Assembly (NCBI RefSeq): GCF_021165955.1 | Contig: NZ_CP088952.1 | Span: 5,208,001 to 5,272,000 of the forward strand | Length of the DNA stretch: 64,000 nucleotides | Direction: 5' to 3' | Origin: Massilia endophytica | GTDB taxonomy: Bacteria > Pseudomonadota > Gammaproteobacteria > Burkholderiales > Burkholderiaceae_D | In this document: positions 1-9,973 of the stretch, piece by piece | Position numbering within the stretch: the first letter of the stretch is position 1 | Layout: each line of letters starts with the position of its first letter | Notes under the pieces: model-generated | Database searches by the model: none | The model's input: only the letters and a program-made list of their open reading frames with translations | What the model was told of the DNA's origin: nothing | Made by a program: the position numbers and the translations under genes

Positions 1-431
1 CGAGCCAGTCCACGGACGCCTCGGTGGAAAGCGACGACGCGCGCGCCAAGCGCATCGCCCTGGCCAACATCATGGGGGCCCAGGGGCGCAGTGCGAATGG
101 CGAGAAGGAAGACACGGGCGGCATCTTCGACGTGCAGAACAAGACCTTCGCCAGCGCCGACCTCAAGTTCCGCGGCTGGAACACCAACTTCAAGCGCCGC
201 TGGCTGTCGCAGGTGCACGTCGAGGTCGGCAACGAAGTCGACATCGAAACCGCGGTGGCGAAGAAAATGATCGAGCTCATCCGCAAAGAAAAGCCGGGCG
301 ACTTCGACTGGGAATCGCACCGCCTGCGGAAAGTCGTGCGCATGAGTGCGCGCAAAGAGGACGAAGCCGAGCTGCTCGCCTTCCTCATCCAGGAAATGTT
401 CCCCAACTACATCAAACCCGCCCGCCGCTAA
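1..431 (+). CDS. Unknown protein, C-terminal fragment
   Basis: The frame is open to the left edge, so only the last ~142 residues are visible and the true start lies outside the window. The visible part is charged and soluble-looking (FRGWNTNFKRRW, then VGNEVDIETAVAKKMIELIR), with no signal peptide, membrane segment or catalytic motif that I recognise. It ends PNYIKPARR and is followed by an intergenic inverted repeat and the convergent hemB gene. The consistent reading frame and codon use support a real gene. I do not recognise the family and assign no function. Confidence 0.7.
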   Translation, partial: SQSTDASVESDDARAKRIALANIMGAQGRSANGEKEDTGGIFDVQNKTFASADLKFRGWNTNFKRRWLSQVHVEVGNEVDIETAVAKKMIELIRKEKPGDFDWESHRLRKVVRMSARKEDEAELLAFLIQEMFPNYIKPARR

Positions 432-445
432 GGCTACGGCTCACT

Positions 446-556
446 TCGTGTCCACTTCTGGTGCCAGGGAAGAAAAGTGGACACGGACTGATCCCTAACT
501 GCTCTAGCGCTGAGCTCGTGTCCAAAAATCTTCCCTGGCACCAGAAGTGGACACGA
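446..556. repeat. REP-like nested inverted repeat, GTGTCCACTT family
   Basis: Two perfect 28-nt arms (446-473 and 529-556) are inverted copies of each other, separated by 55 nt. Each half also folds on itself: CGTGTCCACTT pairs with AAGTGGACACG on the left, and GCTCGTGTCC with GGACACGAGC on the right. The result is two hairpin units in head-to-head orientation, the layout of a paired REP element. It fills the gap between the convergent ends of the upstream gene and hemB. A truncated GTGTCCAC match recurs at the right end of the window, suggesting a dispersed family. No transposase is present here. Confidence 0.75.
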
Positions 557-570
557 GCAGAGCAGTGAGC

Positions 571-1581
571 TCAGGCTTTGAGCTTGCGGGCGATGTCGAG
601 GGCGAAGTAGGTGAGGATGCCGTCGGCGCCTGCGCGCTTGAAGGCGAGCATGCTTTCCATCATGACCTTGTCGTGGTCCAGCCAGCCGTTCTGCGCGGCA
701 GCCTTCAGCATGGCGTATTCGCCGCTGACCTGGTAGGCGAACGTCGGCACCTTGAATTCGTCCTTCACCCGGCGCACGATGTCCAGGTAGGGCATGCCGG
801 GTTTGACCATTACCATGTCTGCACCTTCCGCCAGATCGGCCGCCACTTCGCGCAGCGCTTCGTCGCTGTTGGCCGGGTCCATCTGGTAGGTGGCCTTGTC
901 GCTCTTGCCCAGGTTGGCCGCCGAACCCACCGCGTCGCGGAAGGGGCCGTAGAAGGCCGAGGCGTATTTCGCGGAATAGGCCATGATGCGGGTGTGGATG
1001 AAGCCCTTCTCCTCCAGCGCATTGCGGATGGCGCCGATGCGCCCGTCCATCATGTCCGACGGGGCCACCACATCCACGCCTGCTTCGGCCTGCGCCAGCG
1101 CCTGGCGGATCAGCATGGCCGTCGTGACGTCGTTGAGCACATAGCCCTTCTCGTCGATCAGGCCGTCCTGGCCGTGGCTGGTGAAGGGGTCGAGCGCCAC
1201 GTCCGTCAGAATGCCCAGCTCCGGGAAATTCTTCTTCAGCTCGCGCACGGCGCGCGGCACCAGACCTTCGGGATTGGTGGCTTCGATGCCGTCCGGCGTC
1301 TTCAGCGAGGCGTCGATCACGGGGAAGAGGGCCAGCACGGGAATGCCCAGCGTGACGCATTCTTCAGCCACTTTCATCAGCAGGTCGACCGAAACGCGCT
1401 CCACGCCCGGCATGGACAGCACCGGCTCGCGCTTGTTGCTGCCGTCCAGGATGAAGACGGGGTAGATGAGGTCGGACGCCGTCACCGCATGCTCGCGCAT
1501 CAGGGCGCGCGAGAAGGGGTCGCGGCGCATGCGGCGCATGCGCAGGGCGGGGAAGGCGGCGTTGACGTGGGAATGGGGCAT
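571..1581 (-). CDS. hemB: Delta-aminolevulinic acid dehydratase (porphobilinogen synthase)
   Basis: This cytoplasmic enzyme condenses two 5-aminolevulinates to porphobilinogen, the first common step of tetrapyrrole synthesis. The 336-residue protein has the Schiff-base lysine in MVMVKPGMP (K260) and the second active-site lysine in AYSAKYASAF (K205). The metal segment reads DVALDPFTSHGQDG, without the cysteines of zinc-dependent HemB, so it should be of the magnesium-activated type seen in Pseudomonas. The ATG at 1581 follows AAGGAG at good spacing; an upstream in-frame start adds 19 residues unlike the family. The engB stop lies 1 nt upstream, so the two genes are probably co-transcribed and translationally linked. 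Confidence 0.96.
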   Translation of the reverse strand: MPHSHVNAAFPALRMRRMRRDPFSRALMREHAVTASDLIYPVFILDGSNKREPVLSMPGVERVSVDLLMKVAEECVTLGIPVLALFPVIDASLKTPDGIEATNPEGLVPRAVRELKKNFPELGILTDVALDPFTSHGQDGLIDEKGYVLNDVTTAMLIRQALAQAEAGVDVVAPSDMMDGRIGAIRNALEEKGFIHTRIMAYSAKYASAFYGPFRDAVGSAANLGKSDKATYQMDPANSDEALREVAADLAEGADMVMVKPGMPYLDIVRRVKDEFKVPTFAYQVSGEYAMLKAAAQNGWLDHDKVMMESMLAFKRAGADGILTYFALDIARKLKA

Positions 1582-1582
1582 C

Positions 1583-2275
1583 TCAGACTCCTTGTTCGGT
1601 GGGCGCGGCATCGTCGTGCAAACCGGCGAGTTCTTCAATCTTCGCGGTCGCTTCCTCGATGCCGATGCGCTTCAGTGCGGAAAACAGCTGCACGGTGAAG
1701 GGGAAGCCTTCGCCGTCTTCGTCCACGTAGCTGTCGAGCTTGGCCTGCGCCTGGCGCAGCACGTTGACGGATTCGTTGCGGTTGAGCTTGTCCACCTTGG
1801 TCAGGATGCAGTGGATGGGCTTGCCCGTCGGGGCGAACCATTCCAGCATCTGGATGTCCAGGTCGGTGAACGGACGCCGCGCGTCCATGATCAGGATGAG
1901 GGCGGCCAGCTGCTCGCGCTGCTGCACGTAGTCGCCCAGCAGGCGCTGCCAGTGCAGCTTGGCGTCGCCCGATACTTCGGCATAGCCGTAGCCCGGCAGG
2001 TCGGCCAGCAGGCATTGGATCTCGTCCACCTTCGTTTCGTCCTTGCGGTGCATGGCGACGTGCGCCCCGCCGATCGAGAAGAAGTTGATGTGCTGGGTGC
2101 GCCCGGGCGTCTTGGAGGCGAAAGCCAGGCCCTTCTGGTTGCACAGGATGTTGATCGCGGTGGATTTTCCCGCATTCGAACGGCCCGCGAAGGCAATTTC
2201 AGGCACGGAGGTCCGGGGCAGGTCGCGCAGGTGATTAACGGTCGTGAAGAAGCGGGCTTGCCAGAGTTTGGACAT
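1583..2275 (-). CDS. engB: Ribosome biogenesis GTP-binding protein EngB/YsxC
   Basis: A TRAFAC GTPase of about 230 residues that acts in late large-subunit ribosome assembly. The G1 motif GRSNAGKS is at residues 31-38, G3 is DLPGYGYAEV and G4 is TKVD. The ATG at 2275 gives the family N-terminus MSKLWQARF; a TTG at 2299 is possible but adds eight atypical residues. It is followed after 1 nt by hemB on the same strand. A divergent cytochrome c4 gene lies upstream, and the 140-bp gap between them must hold both promoters. Confidence 0.95.
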   Translation of the reverse strand: MSKLWQARFFTTVNHLRDLPRTSVPEIAFAGRSNAGKSTAINILCNQKGLAFASKTPGRTQHINFFSIGGAHVAMHRKDETKVDEIQCLLADLPGYGYAEVSGDAKLHWQRLLGDYVQQREQLAALILIMDARRPFTDLDIQMLEWFAPTGKPIHCILTKVDKLNRNESVNVLRQAQAKLDSYVDEDGEGFPFTVQLFSALKRIGIEEATAKIEELAGLHDDAAPTEQGV

Positions 2276-2415
2276 GGAGATAAGCAGAAATTGCAACAAA
2301 AGGGGCGTTAAACGCCGGAAAGCTATTGTACAATAAGGGGTTACGAATTGTAGCCGCGCCCCTATGGGCGGGCCGCGATGTCTTACTTCTAATTATTGAC
2401 TTTCAGGGTGTCTGA

Positions 2416-3081
2416 ATGAATCGTGCGTTTTCACCGTTTGTAAAATCCATGTTCGTTGCAATGATGGCGGTTTCGGGCCTCGCAGTGGCTGCCGATGCGG
2501 CCCACGCCCCGGCTGCCAAGGTGGATGCGGCCAAGGGTGCCACCCTGTACGCCGACGGTGACAACGCGCGCGGCCTGCCGGCCTGCGTTTCCTGCCACGG
2601 CGCCGCGGGCAATTCGACCATCGCCGCAAATCCAAAGCTGGCCGGCCAGAACGCCGTCTACCTGCACAAGCAGCTGGTGGACTTCACCGGCCCGCAGCGC
2701 CAGCAGCCGGTGATGACCACCTACGCCAAGATGCTCACCGAGGAAGAGAAGCTGAACATCGCCGCCTACCTGGCTACCCAGACCCAGAAGCCGGGCGCTG
2801 CCAAGAACAAGGACACCATCGAGCTGGGCAAGAAGATCTACCGCGCCGGCATCGCCGAGAAGAACGTGCCTGCCTGCGCCAGCTGCCACGGCCCGGCCGG
2901 TAACGGCATGCCGACCCGCTATCCGCGCATCGGCGGCCAGCACCAGGACTACACCGTTGCCCAGCTGGCGGCCTTCAAGGCCAACGGCCGCAAGAACAGC
3001 GCCGAGATGAGCACCATCGCCCAGCGCATGTCCGACGACGAAATGAAAGCCGTCGCCGACTACGTGGCTGGCTTGAAGTAA
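2416..3081 (+). CDS. Di-heme cytochrome c4
   Basis: A periplasmic electron carrier of 221 residues with an N-terminal signal peptide (hydrophobic stretch about 11-25) and two cytochrome c domains. The heme attachment sites CVSCH (57-61) and CASCH (154-158) sit in near-duplicate halves, the arrangement of cytochrome c4 proteins that donate electrons to terminal oxidases. It lies directly upstream of resB and ccsA, which ligate heme to such apocytochromes, so product and assembly machinery are neighbours. A strong rho-independent terminator follows, so it is probably transcribed separately from resB. Confidence 0.92.
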   Translation: MNRAFSPFVKSMFVAMMAVSGLAVAADAAHAPAAKVDAAKGATLYADGDNARGLPACVSCHGAAGNSTIAANPKLAGQNAVYLHKQLVDFTGPQRQQPVMTTYAKMLTEEEKLNIAAYLATQTQKPGAAKNKDTIELGKKIYRAGIAEKNVPACASCHGPAGNGMPTRYPRIGGQHQDYTVAQLAAFKANGRKNSAEMSTIAQRMSDDEMKAVADYVAGLK

Positions 3082-3130
3082 TCTCTGAAGCAACGCGCCC
3101 GCCAGAGGCGCGGGCATGGAAGTGAAAAGG

Positions 3131-3159
3131 GGCGGCCGCGCATGCGGGCCGCCTTTTTT
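3131..3159 (+). terminator. Rho-independent terminator after cytochrome c4
   Basis: A GGCGGCC (3131-3137) / GGCCGCC (3147-3153) stem is followed by six T residues (3154-3159). It lies 50 nt past the cytochrome c4 stop and about 30 nt before the resB start. Confidence 0.85.
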
Positions 3160-3188
3160 GTTATGCTGCCAGCCTCATTTCCGGATCA

Positions 3189-5270
3189 ATGCGCATGAGC
3201 AAACCCAGCACCACCGGCATCCGCCTGAACACCCGTCAACCCGCCCTGGCCGAGGCCGTGGAGCTGCTGTCGTCGATGCGTTTCGCCATCGCCCTCCTGG
3301 TGATGATCGCCATCTCCGCCATCATCGGCACGATCATGCAGCAAAACCGGGCAATGCCGGACTATATCAACCAGTTCGGCCCCTTCTGGTTCGAAGTCTT
3401 CAACAAGATCGGCCTCTACGCCGTGTATTCGGCCTGGTGGTTCCTGCTGATGATGGGCTTCCTCGTGGTGTCCACCACCCTGTGCATCATCCGCAATACG
3501 CCGAAGATGATCAAGGATATGCGCAGCTGGCGGGAGAACGTGCGCGAGCAGTCGCTGCGCAACTTCCACCACAAGGCGGAGTGGCAGTCTGGGCTGGGCC
3601 GCGACGCCCTGGCCCAGGAGATGGCCCAGCGCCTGTCCCACGCAGGCTACCAAGCGAAGATCGTGCCCAAGGAGCACGGGACGCTCGTCGCGGCCAAACG
3701 GGGCGCGGCCAACAAGTTCGGCTATATCTTCGCCCACACGGCCATCGTGGTGATCTGCATCGGCGGCCTGCTCGATTCCGACATGCCCATCCGCTTCCAG
3801 GAATGGGTGCTGGGGAAGAAGCCCTTTGCGGGCAGCGGGTTGATCGCGGACATCCCCGCCCAGCACCGCCTCAGCGTCAACAATCCCACCTTCCGCGCCA
3901 ACAGCATGATTCCGGAAGGGCAGGCCAGCAACACCGCCGTGATCCCGCGCGCGGATGGCGTGCTGATCCAGGAGCTGCCCTTCACCATCCAGCTCAAGAA
4001 ATTCAATATCGATTTCTACAGCACCGGCATGCCCAAGCTCTTCGCCAGCGAGGTAACGGTGCACGACCCCGAGAACGGCAAGACCTTCTCCTCCGTGATC
4101 GAAGTGAACAAGCCCCTCATCTACAAGGGGCTGGCCGTCTACCAGTCCAGCTTCGAGGATGGCGGCAGCAAGCTCAAGCTCACGGGCTTCCCCATGCAGG
4201 GCGCCAAGGCGGACCAGTTCGCCATTGCAGGCGAGGTGGGCGGCTCCACGCCGCTGAACGAGGCCTATACCGTGGAGTGGAGCGATTTCCGTCCCTTCAA
4301 TGTGGAGAACCTGGCCGGCGAGGACGCGCGCGCCGTCACCAAGGGCGAAAACCTGAACGAGGCCCTCTCGAAGCAGCTGGGTTCTGCGGCCAAGAACGCG
4401 AACAACAAGGACCTCAAGAACGTGGGCCCGAGCGTGCAGTACAAGCTGCGCGACAAGACCGGCCAGGCGCGCGAATACCAGAACTACATGCAGCCGATCA
4501 CGGTCGATAACGCGACCGTCTTCCTGGCTGGCGTGCGCAGCAATCCGGGCGAGCCCTTCAGCTACCTGCGCATTCCGGCGGACGAGGAGCACAGCGTGCG
4601 CGAATGGATGCGCCTGCGCGCCGCCCTGCACGATCCCGCCCTGCGCGCCAAGGCCGCGGCCGCCTACGCCCGCCGCGCCATGCCGTCCTCCGGCAACGCC
4701 GAAACGATGCGCGCCCAGCTGGAGCAGTCAGCGCTGAAGAGCCTGGAGATCTTCGCGGGCGACGACAAGGCGGCAGGCTTCGTGGCCGTGACCGAATTCC
4801 TGCGCAAGGTGCCGGAACAGGAGCAGGCCAAGGCGGCGGACATCTTCATGAAGATCCTGAACGGCACCCTGTGGGAGCTGTGGCAGGCCTCGCGCGAGCA
4901 GGCCGGGCTGAAGGCGCTGGAAGGCACGGAGCAGCAGGGCCGCTTCCTGCAGCTGGCGACGAATGCATTGGCCGACAGCTTCTTCTACAAGGCGCCCGTC
5001 TACCTGCAACTGGAAGAGTTCACGCAGGTGAAAGCCTCCGTCTTCCAGGTGACGCGCTCGCCGGGCAAGAACGTGGTCTACCTCGGCTGCCTCTTCCTGG
5101 TGCTGGGAGTGTTCGCCATGTTCTACATCCGCGAGCGCCGCCTCTGGATCTGGCTGCGCGACGACGAAAGCGGCAGCCACGCCCTCATGGCCATGAGCAC
5201 CCAGCGCAAGACGCTGGACTTCGAGCGGGAATTCAACGAATTGAAGGAAAAACTGCCGCAATCGGCGTAA
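3189..5270 (+). CDS. resB: Cytochrome c biogenesis protein ResB (Ccs1)
   Basis: The membrane component of the system II (Ccs) heme-ligation machinery, which with CcsA moves heme across the membrane and holds apocytochrome reduced for attachment. At 693 residues it has the expected topology: hydrophobic segments near residues 30-50, 75-100 and 175-195, a large periplasmic domain, and a final membrane helix near 615-640 (LGCLFLVLGVFAMFYI). The start is MRMSKPS at 3189; an ATG six bases on is equally possible. ccsA follows within 30 nt, so the two form an operon. Confidence 0.93.
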   Translation: MRMSKPSTTGIRLNTRQPALAEAVELLSSMRFAIALLVMIAISAIIGTIMQQNRAMPDYINQFGPFWFEVFNKIGLYAVYSAWWFLLMMGFLVVSTTLCIIRNTPKMIKDMRSWRENVREQSLRNFHHKAEWQSGLGRDALAQEMAQRLSHAGYQAKIVPKEHGTLVAAKRGAANKFGYIFAHTAIVVICIGGLLDSDMPIRFQEWVLGKKPFAGSGLIADIPAQHRLSVNNPTFRANSMIPEGQASNTAVIPRADGVLIQELPFTIQLKKFNIDFYSTGMPKLFASEVTVHDPENGKTFSSVIEVNKPLIYKGLAVYQSSFEDGGSKLKLTGFPMQGAKADQFAIAGEVGGSTPLNEAYTVEWSDFRPFNVENLAGEDARAVTKGENLNEALSKQLGSAAKNANNKDLKNVGPSVQYKLRDKTGQAREYQNYMQPITVDNATVFLAGVRSNPGEPFSYLRIPADEEHSVREWMRLRAALHDPALRAKAAAAYARRAMPSSGNAETMRAQLEQSALKSLEIFAGDDKAAGFVAVTEFLRKVPEQEQAKAADIFMKILNGTLWELWQASREQAGLKALEGTEQQGRFLQLATNALADSFFYKAPVYLQLEEFTQVKASVFQVTRSPGKNVVYLGCLFLVLGVFAMFYIRERRLWIWLRDDESGSHALMAMSTQRKTLDFEREFNELKEKLPQSA

Positions 5271-5300
5271 GCTGTGAGCGACACCTTGGGAGATGCAACA

Positions 5301-6452
5301 ATGGAAATGACCCAAAAGCAAACCTACACGCAGGCGCCAGGCTACTTCAAGCGCCTGACCGTCTTCGACTGGCTGTTCGGCCTGGCCCTGCTGGCCGGGG
5401 CCCTGTACGCGTTCAACCGCTTCGGCGCCTACATGGACATCTACGAGAAGGTAATCCTGCTCGCTTCCGCGCCCGTGTTCGCGGCGCTGGGCTGGCACTG
5501 GAAGCCGGTGCGCTGGGTGATGCCCCTCACTTTCCTGCTGGCGCTGCTGGCCATCTCCATGTACGGCGGCGAGCTGGACATGGCGAACAAGAAGTTCTGG
5601 CTGCGCTACATGCTCTCCAGCCAGTCCGCCATCCTGTGGATGAGCGTCTTCTTCTTCCTCTCCACGCTGTTCTACTGGATCGGCCTGGCGAGCAAGTCGG
5701 CCTCGGGCGGCGCCATCGGCTCGGGCCTGAGCTGGGCCGCGCTGGTGCTGGGCATTACGGGCATGCTCGTGCGCTGGTACGAGTCCTACCTGATCGGCAC
5801 GGACGTGGGCCACATCCCCATCTCCAACCTGTACGAAGTGTTCATCCTGTTCGCGCTGATCACGGCCATGTTCCACCTCTACTACGAGCAGCGCTACCAG
5901 ACCCGCCAGCTCGGCCCCTTCATCCTGCTGGTGATCTCGGCGGCGGTGGCCTTCCTGCTCTGGTACACAGTCTCGCGCGGCGCGTCGGACATCCAGCCTC
6001 TTGTGCCTGCGCTGCAAAGCTGGTGGATGAAGATCCACGTGCCCGCCAACTTCATCGGCTATGGCACCTTTGCCCTGGCTGCCATGGTGGCCTCGGCCTA
6101 CCTGCTGAAGTCCCACGGCTACCTGGTGGACCGCCTGCCGTCCCTCGAACTGCTGGACGACGTGATGTACAAGGCCATCTCGGCCGGTTTCGCCTTCTTC
6201 ACCATCGCCACCATCCTGGGCGCCCTGTGGGCGGCCGAGGCCTGGGGCGGCTACTGGTCCTGGGACCCGAAGGAAACCTGGGCCCTCATCGTGTGGCTGA
6301 ACTATGCGGCCTGGCTGCACATGCGCCTCATGTCCGGCCTGCGCGGCCGCGTCGCGGCCTGGTGGGCGCTGGTAGGCCTGCTGGTGACCACCTTCGCTTT
6401 CCTCGGCGTCAACATGTTCCTGTCCGGCCTCCATTCTTATGGGAAGCTTTAA
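5301..6452 (+). CDS. ccsA: Cytochrome c biogenesis protein CcsA/CcsB (ResC), heme handling
   Basis: A polytopic inner-membrane protein of 383 residues, partner of ResB in system II cytochrome c maturation. The tryptophan-rich WWD heme-binding segment is visible as WGGYWSWDPKETWALI, followed by histidine in WLHMRL. Several membrane helices precede it. The ATG at 5301 has GGGAG 8 nt upstream and was preferred over a GTG at 5274 four nt past resB. It ends before a 73-nt gap and msrP. Naming varies (ccsA, ccsB, resC), but the family is clear. Confidence 0.93.
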   Translation: MEMTQKQTYTQAPGYFKRLTVFDWLFGLALLAGALYAFNRFGAYMDIYEKVILLASAPVFAALGWHWKPVRWVMPLTFLLALLAISMYGGELDMANKKFWLRYMLSSQSAILWMSVFFFLSTLFYWIGLASKSASGGAIGSGLSWAALVLGITGMLVRWYESYLIGTDVGHIPISNLYEVFILFALITAMFHLYYEQRYQTRQLGPFILLVISAAVAFLLWYTVSRGASDIQPLVPALQSWWMKIHVPANFIGYGTFALAAMVASAYLLKSHGYLVDRLPSLELLDDVMYKAISAGFAFFTIATILGALWAAEAWGGYWSWDPKETWALIVWLNYAAWLHMRLMSGLRGRVAAWWALVGLLVTTFAFLGVNMFLSGLHSYGKL

Positions 6453-6525
6453 TTTGTAAGGTTTGAAACTCTGTCAGCGACGGAATGGTGTAAGGTTCGA
6501 TTAACACTATTCCGGAGCGACAAAC

Positions 6526-7502
<977 letters not shown>

Positions 7503-7503
<1 letters not shown>

Positions 7504-8126
7504 TGGCTTTCAATCCCACGCCCAGGCAGCTGGGCGCTATCAAGGCTGCCGCTTTCGCGCTCGCGCTGCTGCCCTTCGCAAAGCTGGTGTGGCTAGTACT
7601 GAACGAGGCGCTGGTGGAGCCGCTGCAGTACATCACGCGCGCCACCGGCGACTGGACGCTCTACTTCCTCTGCATCACGCTGGCGGTGACGCCCTTGCGC
7701 AGGCTCTCGAAATGGAACTGGGTGCTGAAGCTGCGGCGCATGCTGGGGCTCTTCGCCTTCTTCTACGGCGCACTGCACTTCACCACCTTCCTGTGGTTCG
7801 ATCACTTCTTCGACGTGCAGGAGATGTGGAAGGATGTGCTCAAGCGGCCCTTCATCACGGTGGGCTTCATCGCCTTCGTGCTGCTGATACCGCTGGCGGT
7901 GACGAGCACCAACGCCATGGTGCGGCGGCTGGGCGGCAAGCGCTGGCTATGGCTGCACCGGCTGATCTACCTGATCGCGCCGCTGGGCGTGCTGCACTTC
8001 TGGTGGATGAAATCGGCCAAGCACGACCTGGGGCAGCCGCTGCTTTTCCTGGTGATTGTGACTGCGCTGCTGGCGCTGCGCGTGTGGTGGTCGCGGACCA
8101 GGGCTGGCGCCCCGGTCCGGGCCTGA
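7503..8126 (+). CDS. msrQ: Heme-binding membrane subunit MsrQ (YedZ)
   Basis: An inner-membrane b-type heme protein of 207 residues that passes electrons from the respiratory chain or flavin reductase to MsrP. Multiple hydrophobic helices and histidines in YGALHFTTF, WLHRLIYL and GVLHFWW fit the ferric-reductase-like transmembrane fold. It overlaps msrP by one base. Its stop codon abuts the stop of the convergent lysA, leaving no room for a dedicated terminator. Confidence 0.95.
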
Positions 8127-9395
8127 TTACTTGATCAGGGACTCCAGCGCAAAGAGTTCCTGCGGCGTTTCGCGGCGGCGCACCAGGTGGGTCTTGCTGC
8201 CGTCCACCATCACCTCGGCCACGCGGCCGCGCGTGTTGTAGTTGGACGCCATCGTCATGCCATAGGCGCCTGCGGTCTTCATCACCAGCAGGTCGCCCGG
8301 CTCCACGGCCAGGTCGCGGTCGCGCGCCAGCCAGTCGCCGGATTCGCAGATCGGTCCCACCACGTCGAACACGGTGCCGCCGGGCTTCCCCTGCACCACG
8401 GGCTGCATGTCCATCCACGCCTGGTACAGCGCAGGGCGCGCCATATCATTCATGGCCGCATCCACGATGCAGAAGTTCTTCTCTTCGCCGTGCTTCAGGA
8501 ACTCCACCTTCGTGAGCAGCACGCCGGTGTTGCCCACAATGGAGCGGCCCGGCTCGAAAATCACCTTGATCGGCTTGCCGCCGTGCTTTTCGGCGCGCCA
8601 GGCGTCGATGCGCTTGAACAGGCGGCCCAGGTATTCGCCCACAGGCACCGGGGCGCCATCGCCGTAATCGATGCCCAGGCCGCCGCCGATATCCAGGTGG
8701 TGCAGGTGGATGCCTTCCGCGCCGAGGGTGTCGATCAGTTCGATCAGCTTGTCCAGCGCCTCCAGCAGGGGCGCGTCGTCCAGCAGCTGCGAGCCGATAT
8801 GGCAGTCGATGCCCGCCACGTCCAGGTGAGGCAGCGTGGCGGCCACGCGGTAGGTCTCCAGCGCATCGCTGAAGGCCACGCCGAACTTGTTGGCTTTCAG
8901 GCCGGTGGCGATATAGGGATGGGTCTTCGCGTCCACGTTCGGGTTCACGCGCAGGGACACGCGGGCCTTGCGGCCCATGGAGCCGGCCACCTCGTTCAGG
9001 CGGTGCAGCTCGGGGATCGACTCCACGTTGAAGCACAGGATGTCGTGCTCCAGCGCCAGGCGCATCTCTTCCACGCTCTTGCCCACGCCCGAGAAAATCA
9101 CCTTCTTCGGGTCGCCGCCCGCCGCGATGACGCGCAGCAGCTCGCCGCCGGACACGATATCGAAGCCCGCGCCCTGGCGCGCCAGCAGGTCCAGGATGGC
9201 CAGGTTGGAGTTTGCCTTCATGGCATAGCACACCAGCGCATCGCGCCCGGCGGCGGCGTTGGCATACGCGGCAAAATTCTCCAGCAGCTGGGCCTTGGAG
9301 TAGACGTAGGCGGGCGTACCGAACTCTTCGGCGATAGCGGTCAGCGCAACGCCTTCGGCGTGCAGCACGCCGTCTTTATATTCGAAGTGGGACAT
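8127..9395 (-). CDS. lysA: Diaminopimelate decarboxylase
   Basis: A PLP enzyme of 422 residues that decarboxylates meso-diaminopimelate to L-lysine, the last step of lysine synthesis. The cofactor lysine is in CYAMKANSN, the glycine-rich phosphate loop reads DIGGGLGIDY, and the substrate-binding CESGD is near the C-terminus. It starts at ATG 9395, three nt after the stop of the small lipoprotein gene lptM on the same strand, so the two are an operon, divergent from cyaY. It converges with msrQ with no gap. Confidence 0.97.
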   Translation of the reverse strand: MSHFEYKDGVLHAEGVALTAIAEEFGTPAYVYSKAQLLENFAAYANAAAGRDALVCYAMKANSNLAILDLLARQGAGFDIVSGGELLRVIAAGGDPKKVIFSGVGKSVEEMRLALEHDILCFNVESIPELHRLNEVAGSMGRKARVSLRVNPNVDAKTHPYIATGLKANKFGVAFSDALETYRVAATLPHLDVAGIDCHIGSQLLDDAPLLEALDKLIELIDTLGAEGIHLHHLDIGGGLGIDYGDGAPVPVGEYLGRLFKRIDAWRAEKHGGKPIKVIFEPGRSIVGNTGVLLTKVEFLKHGEEKNFCIVDAAMNDMARPALYQAWMDMQPVVQGKPGGTVFDVVGPICESGDWLARDRDLAVEPGDLLVMKTAGAYGMTMASNYNTRGRVAEVMVDGSKTHLVRRRETPQELFALESLIK

Positions 9396-9398
9396 AAA

Positions 9399-9587
9399 TT
9401 ACTGTTGGGAGGCTGGAGGGGTCGAAGGCACCGGCGCCGAAGGCGGCGCGACACCCGGTTTGCCCAGCTCGTTCGACGTCGCCGGTTTTGCCGGCGGTTT
9501 AGGCATGTACAGAGGGCCGGTCTGGCCGCAGGCGGATAGCAGGGCGGACAGGACAACGATGGCGGGCAGTGCTAAAGTGGACTTCAC
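9399..9587 (-). CDS. lptM: Small lipoprotein LptM (YifL family)
   Basis: A 62-residue lipoprotein with a short signal sequence and lipobox LSAC, followed by GQTGPLYMPKPPAKP, the typical YifL/LptM sequence. In E. coli, LptM helps the LptD LPS translocon mature at the outer membrane. The start is inferred as GTG at 9587 (giving MKSTLALPA) because upstream starts would add sequence antisense to cyaY. The proline/alanine-rich tail is low complexity. The cyaY | lptM-lysA arrangement is widespread in proteobacteria and supports the call. Confidence 0.85.
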   Translation of the reverse strand: MKSTLALPAIVVLSALLSACGQTGPLYMPKPPAKPATSNELGKPGVAPPSAPVPSTPPASQQ

Positions 9588-9627
9588 GATTAGAATCACG
9601 GTTTGACAGATTATCTTGGAGTGTAGC

Positions 9628-9969
9628 ATGACCGAAACCGAATTCCTGGACCTGGCCGAAGCCACGCTGGACGCCATCGAATCCGCCATCGACCGGCTGA
9701 CCGAGCAGGACAGGATCGACGCCGAATGCAGCCGCAGCGGCAACGTGCTGGAAATCGAGTTCCTGCACAACGGCTCGAAGGTCATCGTCAACAGCCAGGC
9801 GCCGATGCAGGAGCTGTGGGTGGCGGCGCGCTCGGGTGGCTTCCACTACCGGCACGTGGACGGCAAGTGGCTCAACACGCGCGACAGCAGCGAGCTCTTC
9901 GCGGCCCTCTCCCAGATCGCCACCGAACAATCCGGCGGCTCCCCCGTCGTTGTCTCGGAAAAGCCCTAA
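9628..9969 (+). CDS. cyaY: Iron-sulfur cluster assembly protein CyaY (frataxin)
   Basis: A 113-residue frataxin homologue, an iron-binding modulator of cysteine desulfurase IscS. It has the acidic N-terminal helix (TETEFLDLAEATLDAIE) and the signature region IVNSQAPMQELWVAARSGG followed by FHYRHVDGKW. ATG 9628 follows TTGGAG. It is divergent from lptM-lysA across a short promoter region and is followed by a long perfect inverted repeat. Confidence 0.95.
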   Translation: MTETEFLDLAEATLDAIESAIDRLTEQDRIDAECSRSGNVLEIEFLHNGSKVIVNSQAPMQELWVAARSGGFHYRHVDGKWLNTRDSSELFAALSQIATEQSGGSPVVVSEKP

Positions 9970-9973
9970 GTTT

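Noticed and set aside
2329..2334. TACAAT box as the cytochrome c4 promoter
   Set aside because: No -35 element with acceptable spacing was found, and the box is part of a small palindrome (ATTGTACAAT), so the call is not supported.
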